Notes: generated from the sequence alone by a model not told the origin. DNA of 64,000 nt from Cardiocondyla obscurior (GCF_019399895.1 NC_091887.1:310001-374000); one strand, 5' to 3'. Positions 47,301-60,985 are shown, counted from the stretch's first letter. A program made the numbers and translations.

Positions 47301-50054
47301 GCTAAAATAGCGATGATCACGGCAATCATAACGACCAGCAGTGCCAATCCCCAAGCCATTCTTCTCCAATATGAATTTCTGGATCTTTTGTCCTTCGTGA
47401 CGTAAAGCTTCTCGCCTCTGCAACATAATTTCGTCGCTACATAGAACGCTATTGCATCGTACGTAAATGTCTTCCTTGTTCTACACCCAAAAAGCGTATT
47501 TTATACAGCGCATGTAACGCGATTCCTAGCAACCTTCGTCAATGATCAGCTAATGGAATTAGAAGCTCCTTTGGTCGCCACCCAGTCTAATGCCCGCTTC
47601 GTGAATGCCTCCTAATCTCTGGATTATGTACCGTGTAATGCGTCGCGCGCTTTTCTCGCTTGTGGTACCTTCGATAAGGTTTGGAGAACGATGACAACGT
47701 GCCGCGAGATTTCGTTTGCGTTCCGATTGCGTTTTCGATTTTTTGGGATTAATCCCGGTCGGTTAATCGACGATTCCTACGTACATACTCTCGTTCGGAG
47801 AAGCCGTTTCGGCGCCGACAGGACACGGGGTCAAGAGCGAGTTCTTGAACGTGCAGTTTTTACGAAGAAACTTTTCGATTCGATTCGACACGGGGGAGGA
47901 TTGGTAGCGTAAGCGTGTTAGTGCGCCGCGTGCCCCTCGAAGACACCTAAAATACTCCACTAAGACAATTCCCAGCTGTATCTTTCTCGTTTATTTTTCC
48001 TCTCATTTTTTTTTTTCCCCCTCGAAAGCATCCGTCAAGTACCTGAGGGCTGTCAGCCAGTGGGAATAGTCGACCAATCCGGCGGCGGGATCTCTCAGGC
48101 TGAGTCCCTCGCGGCCGACACCGGGACCCAAATCAAAACGCACTCCGGCTACGGTTGTTTCAACCTCGGCTTCGGGATCCCTGCTAAGTACCGTGACAAC
48201 AGAAAACACCGTCTAATTCTCTACTCTCGACATGAGGCTTTTTTGGCAGCAGTAGTTTGGCCGAGCTCTGCGTATTATTCTGCCGAAGTTAAAAACGTAC
48301 CGCGTGTGCGCCTCGATCTAGAATATACATTTCTACACGCACGTCCCGTCCTAAAAATTTTCACCGCAATTCTATGACACACATAGCGCGGCATAGTTAT
48401 GCTAATATCGATATTGAGACGAACGTAATTACTTCGCGCTATTATCGCCTCCGGAACGTGTCTTAATAATGTCAGAGTGTGTGGTGAAAAAATTCTCATT
48501 TCCGCGCTTGGCACAGTTGACATTCTGTCGTACGTAATACTGCATTTTTTCTTGACAAGAATGGTCTTTAATTGTAAATGTATGTATCAGGAAGTCCCGT
48601 CTAAAACCAATCGAGATACGTATAAGTTGTTAGAAGATCCTTTAATTCATACGTATTTTTTTTTTTTTTTTATTCCGTTCCTATTTTGTTTCTTGTTTGC
48701 TGAAATCTGGAAAAATTTATGCACGCCGGGCCAATAGTCTCGTAAAACAGTTAATAAGAGTTAGAAGGCAGGGCTAGATATAAAATAAAAAAAAATCCGT
48801 AAGCGCCTGGAACTCGTTCGCTTTAATAAATATTAAATAACTCATTACCTAATGTACTTTCGATGCTCGTTAACCGGCACGAAGTATTCCTCGTAAGGAT
48901 CGGCTGGCACTTCGCAGGCTTCCTGGCCCTTCGTTTGAATATTGTTGCCCGTGTACGGCCTCATCGAGACCAGTTCCAGGTTTACGGCTTCGATCTGCTC
49001 CTTCTTTCCGGATTCTGGGGAAAAACGGGAAACCGTTTACCATCGCGATGTAACAGCCGCGTATAGTGCAACCGGTTTTCATTTTCCGGTCACACACGAA
49101 ACAGCGGAGAAACTGCATTCCATGAAATAGTAATATAGAGGCTAAATAGGGCCAAGTTTCCTGCTTTTTGCACGGCGTAACGAGAAAAATGAGCTCGACA
49201 CGTGAGGATATTGCATGTTAAAACATTTTTCAAATAAAATTTAAATGGCTGAGAGGACAATCGAAACATGCACCGACAATTGTAATGCGTATAAACGTGA
49301 TCCACCGTGAAAAATTCCGGATGCGATACTCCCTGGAATTTTACCAGCAACTTTTTCTTGATAAACTGGTAGTAATCGTCGATGCTGGTAATTAACGATT
49401 GAAAGTCTCGTTCTCGCTAGTGTCACGTTTTACAGGCGACGGAAATGGAAGTCGATAAGCTTTCCAAAACGGTTTCTTCTGTTATCTTTTCTTTCCCTCG
49501 TGCATTATATTTAGGATGCCACAGGTGTTAAATTAATTCGAACTCGAAGGAAAAAATTTACTTTTAATTACACAGCTCTCTCTTTCCCTCTCGGTGCTTT
49601 TATATTCTTCCATATCTTTGCTCGGTTTAAACTTCGGCAAATATTAGTGCAACGTCTGTATAATTTAATAATGTAATAATTTGTAATACTGACCATTGAC
49701 TTGCACGCTTGTGGCGCTGTTGTTGAGAAAACTCGCGTCGTTATTGTTGCCGTTCCCGTGAACGCCATTGAGCTTCGGCTCCGGCGCGCTCTTTTCCGTG
49801 TTCTCGGCCGGCACCTCGATTCTCGTTTCTGTTTTGTAACATGGCTCGGAGTTCGGCTTAATAGGCTCGACGTAGTGCTGGGAGATGAAGGATCGCTGGT
49901 GGCCATTTTCCACCGGCGCCGCGCCGTCCGCCGTGGACTTGCGGTCTTGGCTCAAGGTCGCTTGCTGCTGGCCGCCGTTCTCCACCTTCGATCCGCCGGT
50001 GCGCTCCTCCTCGTTGGCGAACGCCGGATTGTCCGTGCCGGCAGCATCCGACAT
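38352..50054 (-). CDS. Giant type II membrane protein: SEA, EGF-like, five LDLa, SRCR and inactive trypsin-like domain
   Basis: Nine coding exons on the minus strand: 49694-50054, 48849-49014, 47296-47417, 41897-47140, 41346-41742, 40655-41077, 40309-40510, 40052-40222 and 38352-38537. Phases match throughout and give 7272 nt, or 2423 aa. Residues 1-195 are a cytoplasmic tail. A membrane helix MAWGLALLVVMIAVIIAILA lies at 196-215. A SEA-like region follows at about 284-383 and an EGF-like Cys module at 389-424. Then comes a Ser/Thr/Glu-rich linker of over 1400 residues, five LDL-receptor class A modules (1872 to about 2060, with CDSEIDCSDGSDEFNC-type calcium motifs), an SRCR-like region (about 2098-2176) and a trypsin-like domain (about 2190-2423). 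The His position reads LTSYSC instead of AAHC, Asp is kept in NNDIALIEL, and Ser is lost in NDEGAP (normally GDSGGP). No activation site is seen. The order resembles corin-type transmembrane proteases, but it should be a non-catalytic homologue. The name is not assigned. Confidence 0.9.
38900..39958 (+). other. Candidate plus-strand first exon nested in the pseudoprotease gene
   Basis: In the 1.5-kb intron 38538-40051 of the minus-strand gene the composition changes to CpG-rich sequence from about 38640. An initiator-like TCAGTACTTCAGTC occurs near 38910. The segment ends at a strong plus-strand donor, AATATAAAG then GTAAGTG, at 39958/39959. No open frame crosses the donor cleanly. A 178-codon frame at 39000-39536 lacks an ATG start and looks like chance. 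It may be a 5' UTR exon of a gene that extends to the right, perhaps to the exons at 57125, or a non-coding RNA. Confidence 0.35.
39790..39900 (+). repeat. Purine microsatellite (GGAAGGA-type)
   Basis: A run of GAAGGAGC, then GGAAGGAG, then GGAA units makes about 110 bases of almost pure purine on the plus strand, followed by GGAC/AGAC units. It lies just upstream of the donor at 39958. The open frames through it are Lys/Glu/Arg repeats without biological meaning. Confidence 0.8.
41779..41862. repeat. Tandem duplication of 42 bp in an intron
   Basis: Two 42-base copies (41779-41820 and 41821-41862) starting TTTGGTA differ at one base. They lie in the 154-base intron of the pseudoprotease gene that separates two halves of an LDLa module. 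The near identity points to a recent duplication. Confidence 0.85.
45972..46151 (-). repeat. In-frame 18-bp minisatellite coding ten Ser-Ala-Glu-Pro-Glu-Pro units
   Basis: Ten tandem 18-base units inside the large exon of the pseudoprotease gene encode SAEPEP repeats at about residues 547-606. Units differ mainly at synonymous third positions (GGC/GGT and CACT/CGCT types), so the peptide is held while the DNA drifts. The repeat lies in the linker between the EGF-like module and the LDLa cluster. Confidence 0.9.
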
Positions 50055-53000
50055 CTCTCGATCGCGTCGCCGAAAGCTGCTGAACCCTCACCTGATAACG
50101 GCCGCCGAGTGTCGTCTGTCATACGTCCCGTTTCTGCAATGAAATTTCCGAAATTATTACGAGTACTAGAAGTCCCCTCTGATTATTAAAATACGATGTA
50201 TAAATCTCCGATCTCACATTGCAATCGGTGTAGTTTTGATCATTAACAATTTGCGATTATTATTTTATTATTCGTTAACGCGATATTTTCGTCATCATAT
50301 TTCGACATCCACTCTTTACATAGGCATAAAAAAAATTTGACTTTCAATTCGCAGCCGATAGCTTTTACCGAAATTTATTCAACTCTTTCATCGGCTTCTG
50401 CCAAGGCTGACAGCGAAGTTACGTATTGTCGAATAAGCACGCTCACAAAATTCGATTTTATTTAGAAATTATGATTAAGTTTTAATACTCAGGCCGAGTC
50501 CTCGATCACCGATCACCGCGGATCCGCGCCAATGACGTCGGTAGAGACCGGGATGATAGTTTCCCGCGCGAAATGAGCGACGGAGATGCGAGACTCGTGA
50601 GAGAGAAACAGCCCGCCGGCGAGAATATCCTCGCGGAACGATTTATCGAACCTGTTCGTCGAACGCAAAAATCAATTACCTCTTAACGCTGACTCAATCG
50701 CGGCGGAGAGCCGCTGAAAGAGAAGGAAGATGTTTGCGGTGCGATCGCATCGTTCGCGATTGTTTCGCTCGCGTTGCGAGACGTCGCGGGTGAATCAGCA
50801 GCGTCTGGAATTAAAGGATCGCGAATCGCGATGAGAAATTTCGTGAGAAACATCTTCCGCCGCCGGCGAAGACGAATTCTCCATAGCCAGCCTCTTTCTC
50901 TTTCTTTTTCATGTCCAGCGCGCGTTTCCTGCGAACCCCCCTTCCCCCCACGCCACTCTTGGTCCTTCGTGCAGTCTATTTCGTTTATTTTTTCGACTTT
51001 GAACCGGCGTCGAGCCAATAAACTTTGGGATCCGCCACCGGAGAAAAAGGAACGAGCGGCGCTCAACTCCTTCTCACTGCCGCCAGGCTCGACAATATGG
51101 AAAACATATTGTCGTTTCTTGTCTAGTTACCTGCTTTAGCCGAAATTAATTTAATGAGCCCTTAACACCGCGAATGCTACCTTGTTCTTTTTTTTTTTTT
51201 TTTTTTTTTAATGCGCTAAGACCTTTTCTCATTTTAACATTGTTAGACGTACTTACTCTGACGGTTACGCAATAGAACGCGTGCATCACGTTGTTATGTA
51301 ACGTAATGTGTAAGTCTAATCTGTTTACATAAAATAGACATCGAGCTGCGATTCCGAAGAACAAGCGGAGGACGGCTTAGCAACGCAATCTTTCAGTAGA
51401 AATGAAGGTTTCCGCGTGGAAACGCACTCTAGTCTTTATATATTTTTTTTCCTTTTTTTTTCAAAGTAATTTGGCTTCTTAATCGGATTGAGAAATAATC
51501 AAAAGTCGCTTATCTCCCCGTAATTCAAAATAATTCCCTTCAAGGAGATATTAAATCTGTTTGCGGACGCATTCCCCGCGGCGCCGTGTACGAAATTAAT
51601 TCTGCAAAAAAAAAAAACGTACGATTTTTCATCGCGCGGATTTTATCTTATCTTCGCCGGAGATGCGGCGAGTCGAAGATGAGTCGGTTCGAAACTCGGC
51701 TATCTCATTGCTGGCAGCACGGCGACGTTCGGGGTATCCTACAGGCTCGGGCGTGTGTTTGCGCGTGTACATACGAACCGTCGGCGGTATATACCGCACC
51801 GAAAGTGGTTGACCCTGAGAGTGCCCGGCACAAAGGACTGATTCACCCCGGAGCAAACGCGGGGGGGGAAGAGTCCTGCCGAGGAAGAAGCGAGGTGCTC
51901 GTGCGGGTCGATTCTCCGCGCAGGATACTTCGTGACATAATCCACGAAGACGGTGGCATGTTAACGTTTTTTTCAACGCGACAATAATCAATGATCGGGG
52001 TCCATAATCTCGGCCGTCGTCGCGGTCGTTTGCTTCCACCGTAAAATATTTCCGGCGCGCAATTATCTTGAAAATGGCAAATTAAGCTCTCGTATTAATT
52101 TCCCCTTTATCATTAAAACAATGTTAATTTAATAATATATTTTGCCACCGTCCCGTTCCCATTCCGTAATGCGTTTCTGCCACGAAACTATTCGGCGTAT
52201 CTTGCGCGTTTCAGTGAAAGCGTTTTACGCTCGTGAAAGAAGTGCAGTCGTATAATGATGCAGAGGTAGCGCTCATATTTCTGGTTTCTCAGGCAAAGAT
52301 ACGTAATTAAGTATACGATGTGACGAAGTAGCAATTCAACGTAAACTAAAGCACACCTTCTACAAATTTTGTTCTCTATAAATTTAACGTATAAAAGAAT
52401 TATTCATTTTTCTCGTTTCACACGAAAAAAAAAGGAAAAAAAAATAATAATAAGTTCTTAACATAAATCAAGAATGATTAAAAGCGGAAAATATCTCGAA
52501 GTGAAACTCTCGTAAAGTAAGGTAGCCATGCGCTTCGTAAAAATATTCCTTGCATGTACATGAAAGCGATATCTTCGTTAGAATAAAAATTTCAACTGTG
52601 AAATTCAGCGTGACGTACTAAAATTAATCCGCCTAGAAGGTGTGCATACGTATGCGTTTACGGGGGACGACTCGACTCGCGAGCGGCGATAAAGGCGAGA
52701 TAATTCCACATTAAAAGCGCCGGGGACTCGCGCGAGATAGACATCGCGCCGCGGAGGATGCGAGGAAATCGCGGGGAACGAATCCGTGTCGCTCGCCGGA
52801 CTGTGAAAAACAACGAAAAGTGGACGCGCGGGGTCCACCGTGGAATACGCGATTATCCCCGAGGCGGAGCAGGCTCCTCGCCGCTCCGTCGTTAAAGGAC
52901 ATTCTCCAACGACACTGCCTACAATTTACGAGGCTCGGCTACCGATACCGCTGTGTCTCGCTCTACCGAGCCCCGAGACTTTCACCTTGATCGCAATCGC

Positions 53001-56000
53001 GACGATGCCTTGCGTAACTTTTCAGTATTATCTATGCACGCCCGCGATTCGGTCAAAATCATATCTGCTCCGTGACGCAACGCGCATCGCGGTACAGAGA
53101 CCGCGGACCACGTCCCGTCCCGAATGTCACATACCCACGTAATTGCGAGATAAACGCGAGAATCACGGAACGGAAATCGCGAAAGAAAATAAAGAACTTA
53201 CTGAAATGGAATTTTCCTCAAAACTGCTATTTTTCCCCGCTGGCGCAATATATCTCGTGCGCCATGAGAACGTTTCGCGTTGCTCGGCAACATCTGTATT
53301 AAAATTAACCGACAAAGGGAGTTTACGGTGCAAAATCACCGTAGAAGTCAACGGAGGGGACGGGCACGACGGGAAGGTGTACCACCTTTTCCTGCTCCGT
53401 TTTCATTGTACAACAATCCCTGATTGCACGTCGTATTTCTGCGTTTTATCTTCAGCCTTGAATTACGTATTCAGCTTGCCGAGCTTGACTTCACGCGCAA
53501 GTTTCTTCTGCGAATGACTTTTTTTTTTTTTTCTTCTCCGTTAGATATTCGCGTCGGTAGCCTATCGCCGCGGAACGATCCTTAATCGATGAACGGGGTG
53601 TTCGCGAGGATCGTTCGCTGCTAGAATGGAGGATCGTTATTGCAAATCGTACCGATCGAAGGATCCCGCATAGTTCAATACGGCGAGCGCAAAAGACCAG
53701 TTCTGCTTGTTCTCTCCGCGTTTTGCAGCTTCTCGGACCTTCGGAAACGGTTGAATATTACTGACGTCCTTAGGTTAGTAAAGAGACAGTCTTGCCTACC
53801 CCAAACAGATTTGCTACTTGATTTCGCAAGGTGAATGTGGAGCAATTAGATGTCCTTGTTGATTATAGGCGATTAATATGATGTGTAAATTATATATATA
53901 GTTGCATGTAACGTGATAAGATCTTCGAGATATTTTTCAGACGTACGTGTCGTATGGAAAATATTTTCATATATAAATTTTTATTTATAAAACAGATTTA
54001 ATAAAATTTAATATTCGAATCGGTTCGTTTACGTGCATCTTGTTAAAAAAAAAATTATTTTGTCGGAGAACGTTAATGTTATAATTCGTCTCATGCTCTA
54101 ATATACTATACGTATTTAAGGAAAAATGTGCCCATAATTGGGGAACATTTTAATGCTGCAAGATAGGGTTACATAAAATCGCTGCTCGCGATGCAGGGTG
54201 AAAGTGACGAGATCTTTCGTCGAGGAACAGAGAGAAAGAAAGAAGGAGAGAAGAGAGAGCATCTCCGGGCGTGTCGCCAATTATTCGCGAATGTCAGCAA
54301 AGCGTAAGATTTCCCGCGAACGTATTATTAAGGCTTATCAGTATCTGCGAGCTAAGACAGGGAGCCGACTTTCCATACGGTTGCAAACCATTGTATGCCT
54401 AATTACGAGTGTTATCCGGCCAGTTTGACGGTGCGCGCCGAAGCGACGGACGGCTGCATTGTGCCGGGACCTCTTAACGAGATCGTTCCCCACTTCGTTC
54501 CGAAAGCGAATATCCGATAATGGAAAAGTATGCCAGCGGACGCATCGATTACAGCTCTCTTCGGGAATACGAGCGCCGCTCTCCCGCCAGCCTCTGCGCG
54601 CGTATATGCACGTATGCGCGGATGCGCGAATTGTGCAATTCCGACGTCTGGAATCCTCGAAATGTCAAAGGTTTACCGCGCGTCTGGTTACGGACGCGCA
54701 CCGATTGCTCCCTCAAGTCACCCCGAGACCGTTTCCTTTGCTCCAGAAGCCGCGCGATTATAGTTACGTTTAAATGTCACTTAGTCATAAATATCGCGAG
54801 TCGATTCGGGAAACGGTACAACTTTTCAAGCACCACCGATCGGGTGAAATAAGCATTGAAATAAAAAATTAAAAAAATAACTTAAGCGACAATTTTCCCG
54901 GACGATATAAATTTTTTTTTTTTAATATTCTTTTAAAATAAATTCTGTCGTTCGCTTAAGTCGTCTCGAATAGTTTAGACGAGTGCTGTAACCAGCCGTG
55001 CGCAATGACCTTTCTACATCACGAAGGCAGCCGGCAGCGAGACGACGACGATGGGAATGATGATAGAGTTGGGAATCTCCGAGGCACATCCTCGACGCCG
55101 AGCAACCTATACTCTCGCTCCCGTCGGGGACTAGCGTTATCCAAGATACTTTACTTTCTACATTCCTCCCGAGACAATATGCACACCCACGTAACCGTTC
55201 GCTCGTGTACCTGTCTGTCGGCGCAGAGCAAGACGCGGTTTATCCGGGACGGTCCTGGCCCGCGAACGACAATTACGACGAATCGCCGAGCTCGAAACAC
55301 GGGTGTGCTTGCACTTGAAGCTGCAATTGCGGTCGCGAATGCCGTTGCGAACGTACAACCGCTTTATTTAGCCCGAGCTTCTCGCGTCTGACTCGACGCC
55401 GCGCGCGAATTGCACGGGAGAATTTCGGAAGAATCTCACCAAACGTTTCGCGTGAATCATAATAATTACGTCAGATTATGTAGCAATGGATCATCGCGTA
55501 CCTATCTCGGAACACGCAATCGATGAAAGCGAGAATGATGGGCGAAGCTAGGAGAGATCGCCGGGGCGAACGCGTCTCGATCGGCGTACCGTATTTTAAT
55601 TAATATTGACACGAGCGCGATTGATAAATTTTTTTTCCGAATAATCGAGCTCGGCCGGCGGTCACGGAGCGTCGAATCTAGCCGAAATTCCGGTTAAACC
55701 AGGCGGATTAGCATACGGCAGTAGCGAGGTCCAATTGATTCAGAACCCAGACGGTATTTAGTTCCTCGCCCATTTTGTCGGATTAACGCGCGACTTAATG
55801 ACTTCACTTTCACTGGCAATTATTCATAGACGGCATTGCAAGGTCACTCGGTTGCCGGTTGAGATACGATTGATTCGACGGGACTCTTGTTTTCCGCTCC
55901 CGCGCTCATTACTCGGTTAATTCGCTGAGGTGCCGACTAATCGCGGAAGACTCGCGAATTAATTCTAGAGAAGCGGAAAAGTCTCACTTTTTAAAGCATC

Positions 56001-57124
56001 GACTGTTAATTAACTGTGCTTATATTTTTTTTGTAGAATAGAACTCTTCACTTGGAAGAAAAGATTTTTATTAATTATTTATCGATTAAAAAGAGAGACG
56101 CCATTTCGAATTAAATTACCTCAGGGGTTAATTCATTAAAATTAAACCGGTAGAACTTGGACTTTAATACTGCGTAAACGCGGAGAAACAGTTTGCGATC
56201 ATTAGCGACGATTAGGAAAATTTATAATCAACTGTGATTTTAATCGTAATGCTTAATTTCTGTAATTCCTCGGCTGTATAGAATTACAGCGCGCATACCT
56301 AAAATTACACATGATGAAGTCGGCGGCTATCCGTAACGCGTTACCGAGTAATTACTATATTTACTTATCTTATAGCGAAATTATTTCTCGCCGATAAAAA
56401 TTTTTCTCGTTGTTAATCATTGAGGTGAACGTCTGACTGGCTGGAGAAATCACAGCCTCGGCAAAGAAACAAAATGTAGAAAAAATCCGCAGTTATTTTG
56501 TTGCCCTTTTTTTTCTATTTAATATTTTTTTCTGTATTTCGGCGTTAAAGTTAAATAATGGTTATGGCACATCCTTTTGATACTTGTGAAACGATTACAG
56601 AAGTGCAATTTTATTACGTCATTCGCATAATCGATCGACTCGCATATTCCGCGTGTTACATCAGCTCGTTACAATCACACGATAAAAGTCGAACGGAAGC
56701 ATTAACGCTCGAGACATAAGAGCGTACGAGAAAAAGTCATTGCTCCCCGAACTAGAGAAATTTATATCGAAGACGTTGCAGTAATGACTCGCCGGGAAAT
56801 TATTGGGAGAGTAATGCGACGTCGTAAAGTATAAGATGAAGAATCGGCGCGATGTAAAGCAAAACGAATTATCAAACAAGCGTTTTAGCGCGAGCGTGCC
56901 GTAATGAACCCGTGGTTGAAGTCGCCACTTATCCGTCTTCGTCGAGCATTAAAATTTCTTTTATTGCCGGACAGTAATTGGATTTAAACAGCGTACGAGC
57001 GCAAAGAATGCAAGTCTATGCTGAATTCAAATCTAAAAAAATATGTGTGACGCCTAAATTAACTGATAATTATTTCTATTGTTACCGTTTATTAAATCAT
57101 ATATATTTTTTTTTTTTTTTACAG
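50055..57124. other. Upstream region of the pseudoprotease gene, no supported gene
   Basis: An acceptor-like ATCAG at 50089-50093 on the minus strand, before the start codon at 50054, suggests a 5' UTR intron, but I could not fix its upstream exon. The rest alternates AT-rich and CpG-rich sequence with poly-T tracts. Open frames near 50683-51139 and 52605-53142 overlap on both strands and lack consistent splice sites. If the plus-strand exon at 39958 belongs to the same gene as 57125-57376, this stretch would be its intron. Confidence 0.45.
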
Positions 57125-57376
57125 ATTGACTCAGCTGCAGTCACTGCTCGACACGTCCCATCTGAGAGGAGGAGGAGGCCCGGGACGGGCATCCTGCATC
57201 GGCGGAGCAACTTTTAGGTGAATATTAATTTTTTTAATTAAATTAAAAAAAAAATTTTTACCTTTTTTTTTAATTAATTTTATGAACCAATTTATATGTC
57301 TGCAATAATATATTTTATTTTATGTTACAGCCAGCAGCAGAATTTTACAACTCCGCTGATGCTCTCATGCAGATCG
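57125..57376 (+). CDS. Two plus-strand coding exons of an unidentified gene (partial)
   Basis: Exon 57125-57217 follows a long pyrimidine tract ending TTTTTACAG and ends at a donor GTGAAT. Exon 57331-57376 follows TTATGTTACAG and ends at a strong donor GTGAGT. The phases join (2 to 0) to read LTQLQSLLDTSHLRGGGG, then a short Gly/Cys stretch, then SQQQNFTTPLMLSCRS. Only one frame is open through the first exon. The second exon is also open in another frame (PAAEFYNSADALMQI), so the reading is not certain. I do not recognise the protein. Earlier and later exons are not found in the window. Confidence 0.45.
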
Positions 57377-60300
57377 GTGAGTCGTATTATTTTTTTTTTC
57401 GTAGCTGGTTATTTTTTTTCTTTTCTTTTCTCTTTTACGTAGGTCTGCATGTAATATTTTTTTTATAACAATGCTGAAACCTCTCAGTCTTCTTTTTAAA
57501 TAGAAGACAAACTGAAAAAAGAACTCGATATCTAAACTCTCCATCGTATAATCCTTAATTGATTGCAACCGTTAATTAATCTCTTGCGCGATCTTATCTT
57601 ACGGCGTGATGCGAGCTCGGGACACGCGATTTTTCTAAATTTCCCCCGCGTAATGCCGGAATTGCCAAACGCGATCGCTTTCGCGTAAAAGGGAAGTCCG
57701 GTGCTGCGCGATACCGGCGTATATTTTAATTTACGATCGCGGCTTGTGATGGACGTCTTAATGGCCTACGCTATTAATTTCCCGCGAGAAGTGAATTCGA
57801 GCCACCGTGGAATGCCGCGCGTTCGCATACGGTACTTAGCATACTGCGTGTTAAATTCCAGTGCGAGTTTTTCAAACGGCCGCCTGTGTCACGCGCAAAC
57901 AATGCGTTATAATGAACGCGCGTTCTGTAAAGACGCATAAATAAAACGTCCGTTCGTCGTCCAGTTCGCGACAGCAAAAATGTGAACGCCCGTGGATACG
58001 GTGGGAAAAAGCAATATCGTTAAATGGAAAAATCACGAGCGGCCTTGCCGCTCACCGAGACGGCCCCTTTCTCGTCCCACTGACCGGTGGTCACGGACGA
58101 TATTACGACAAAGAATAATACGCATACGCTATCGGTTCTCCCGCGAATTATTCCGCCGCGAAATGGATTATAAATAATCGGACAATAATTAAATTAGATC
58201 CGTCGCGTTAACCAGCGAATGGCACATAAAGCGACGTATTTTCTTACCCGTTAGCACAATTGAGTAGTCAATCTTTCTCTAGCTTCGCGAGATAACCGAC
58301 TCCCCTAAACGGATCTTTAAACACTTCACATTTTTTTTTTCTGCAACACAGTGAGCGAACGAGTTTTTGATCGACGGCTTAGCGCGAAAGTGCCGTTTGA
58401 ACGAAATTTATGTAACAGCGAAATCGGCGATTGAACGGAGCGTTCTGGACGTGTTACAAGAACGCGACGGTGATCTCGAAGGACGTAAGATTTCTCCCGA
58501 TAATCACGAGCGTGTCCGGAGCACGTACGCGACGGTAAAGCGACAGAAATAAACGCGGATGAGTCGCTCTCGCAATCGTACGCGCCGTGAGGGAAATATC
58601 ATGAATGTGATCGAGACAATACGTAATATAATCGATTGTATTCATCGTTATAAGAATTATAAAATTATGGGTGGGCAAAACTATGCTTTTCTCTCAGTGC
58701 AAGGCAGGCATGCATAAAACGAACGCTCGGAAAAATTATTATGCCGGGCACGTGTCTCTCTCGCGAGCCGAGATCGTCCTCTTTTTAAAGTCAAATGGGC
58801 GATCCCAGTCGGACGACTTTTCTCGCCTCTTTTCTGCCGGACTGTTTTTTTTTCTTCTTTTTTTTTTCCTTTTCATGGCACGCGATTAGTCTTTCGGCAT
58901 TCCTCCCCTGTTCGTTGCTTCGTTTCGCAACGCGCGACCTTTCGCAAAAGCGCGCGGCCAGCCGACTTCAATTTTACGAGTTGAAAAATATGAGACAAAT
59001 TTTTCCATCTGATTTTATAGGGAAGTTACTTAAGTGCACGTTTATTCCAACGCGATAATTATTACGATTGTTTCATAAATTTTATTGCCTTCGATTATAA
59101 TGGCTCTCTTAATTTGTGAATATTAACGCAAGTTGTTATATTTTTATTGAGTAACATTTGTATTCAGAAGTCGTAGCTCTGTGATATGTAGCCTCTTTTG
59201 GAATTCTTCGCGTGAGCGAAATGTACGACCATCAAAGTGTTAGGCAATAATGCCAGCGTCTCGCGTGAACGGTAGATCGTCGATACTCAGACAACGATCG
59301 AATGTGTCTATAACAAGTTTGTAATAACTTTCTTTCCTAACGTTCATTAAACAACCAATTATGAGATCTTAATTAAACGCGGCATAATCGCATTTGGAAA
59401 GCGCCTTTCGTGCAAATTCCTTAGGCTGACGGACGAAACGCGCGAGAGAAATATATTAAGCAGGAGCGATGTATGGTTACGCGAAACGGCTACTTATTTT
59501 TCCTCTCAGCGATAAAAATGTTTAAGCAAACACAAAACGAATACGAACGATAAACCCGTTTCTCGATAAAGTGATAAATGTAACAAATTTCCTGCTCGAC
59601 AAAAACTTTTAGTTGATAACGTTTTAGTTGAAGATAAGAATTTCTCTTTGCCGCGTGCGTTCTTCATCGGCGGTGTTATCACGTCAAAATTCTAAACGAC
59701 GGATTCCGTAATTAAAAATAAAAAAAGAAAAAATTAGGGAAAGACGTAAGCGCGGAGGCGAAAGGTTAAAGAACGAAAATCGGTTTGATTAGAAAGTGGG
59801 TCCGTGATCCCTCGGGGGCTTCGTCGACCCACAACATGCATCTCCGGGCTCGTTTCGCGTACGTTCACCACACGCACGCACGATCCGGGTCCGACGTGTG
59901 CGCGTGTGGGCGCGTGTGCGCAAAACCCGCGCACTTGACGATGTAAATCGCGCCGCGGACGAAGCTCGCGATCGCCTCGAGGAGGGAGTCGCTCGCAGCA
60001 GCAGCCGAGGAATCGGTCGCGGAGGGCACGAGCCGACGACATTCCACGGCAAGCCGTGTGATTTCGCTACAGGCCGTTCCATTCGCGACTAGCGAGAGTC
60101 TTCCTCGACCGACGAAGGCGTGCATCGCCTCACCAGGAAGAAGGACGGCCGTCGAGCGTTGCACCGCGATTTTTTTTTCCCTCCGTCGTTGCACGCCGCT
60201 GTACCCTTTACCGCGTCGCGTTTCTGGTTCTGGCCTACCGACGCGAACGCTTCGGGATGAATGACTATTTTTTCCCCGGGTCGTTAATACTCGACTTTAT

Positions 60301-60806
60301 TACGTCGGCACAGCGGTTCGCGACACATTAAATTTTTTTTAGCTTTCCGTGCAACGTCTGCACTTACAGGTACAAATGGGGAGTTTTCTTTTTATATAAA
60401 GCACTTAATTATTAATTTTATAGCCATTTTAATAATAAATGCGGCCGAATTAATCGTTAAGAAAAACTATGGAATTATAGTTCGGCTTAAAAGTAACTGG
60501 ATGTTTCTCTCGACGTGTAGCTTGTAAGTCGTATACATTTTATTCTGGCGCATTCCGCTCGGCACACAAAACAGCAACTATGAAAGGATATAAGAGCGAT
60601 AACTTGTCGTTTTTAATTCGACATTGCAGGGCGTGTTTTACTGCTTAATCATAATTAATACCGTGGTGTACGAGCTGAAGAAAGGCTAAACTGGTTGCGG
60701 GACTTTTTATACGGAATAAAACTGCGATTACAAAGTTGATTTCTAGTCTAGGAGAGTACCGCACGTCGAGGTTTAAACTATTGCACAGTCGCTGCGTTTC
60801 GTCCAC

Positions 60807-60985
60807 ACCGGGAGAAAAATATAGTTACCTTCCGTCCACGACTGTAATTTTACAACGCGATATGTATTCTAACGTATGAATATAGTTGATTCAACCGTTA
60901 TGGTGGTGGGAATCGGCCGTGCCGACTATATTTATGGTGAAATATATCATAAAATTATAGCCGAGGCTTAATCTTTCTCTTCGAC
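60807..60985. mobile_element. MITE-like foldback element, copy 2
   Basis: This is a diverged relative of the element at 15149-15316 in the same orientation. Shared blocks are GAGAAA near the left end, CTTCC, TAATTTTAC and a right end of ATAGCCGAGGCTTAATC followed by TTTCTC. The length is about 179 bases. The central part can pair with itself imperfectly. There is no coding capacity. Confidence 0.55.

Noticed and set aside
59734..60264. Overlapping frames on both strands in a CpG-rich patch, possible gene or promoter
   Set aside because: Frames are Arg/Ala-rich on both strands with no splice sites in phase and no domain. The patch might be a CpG-rich regulatory region, but nothing specific supports it.
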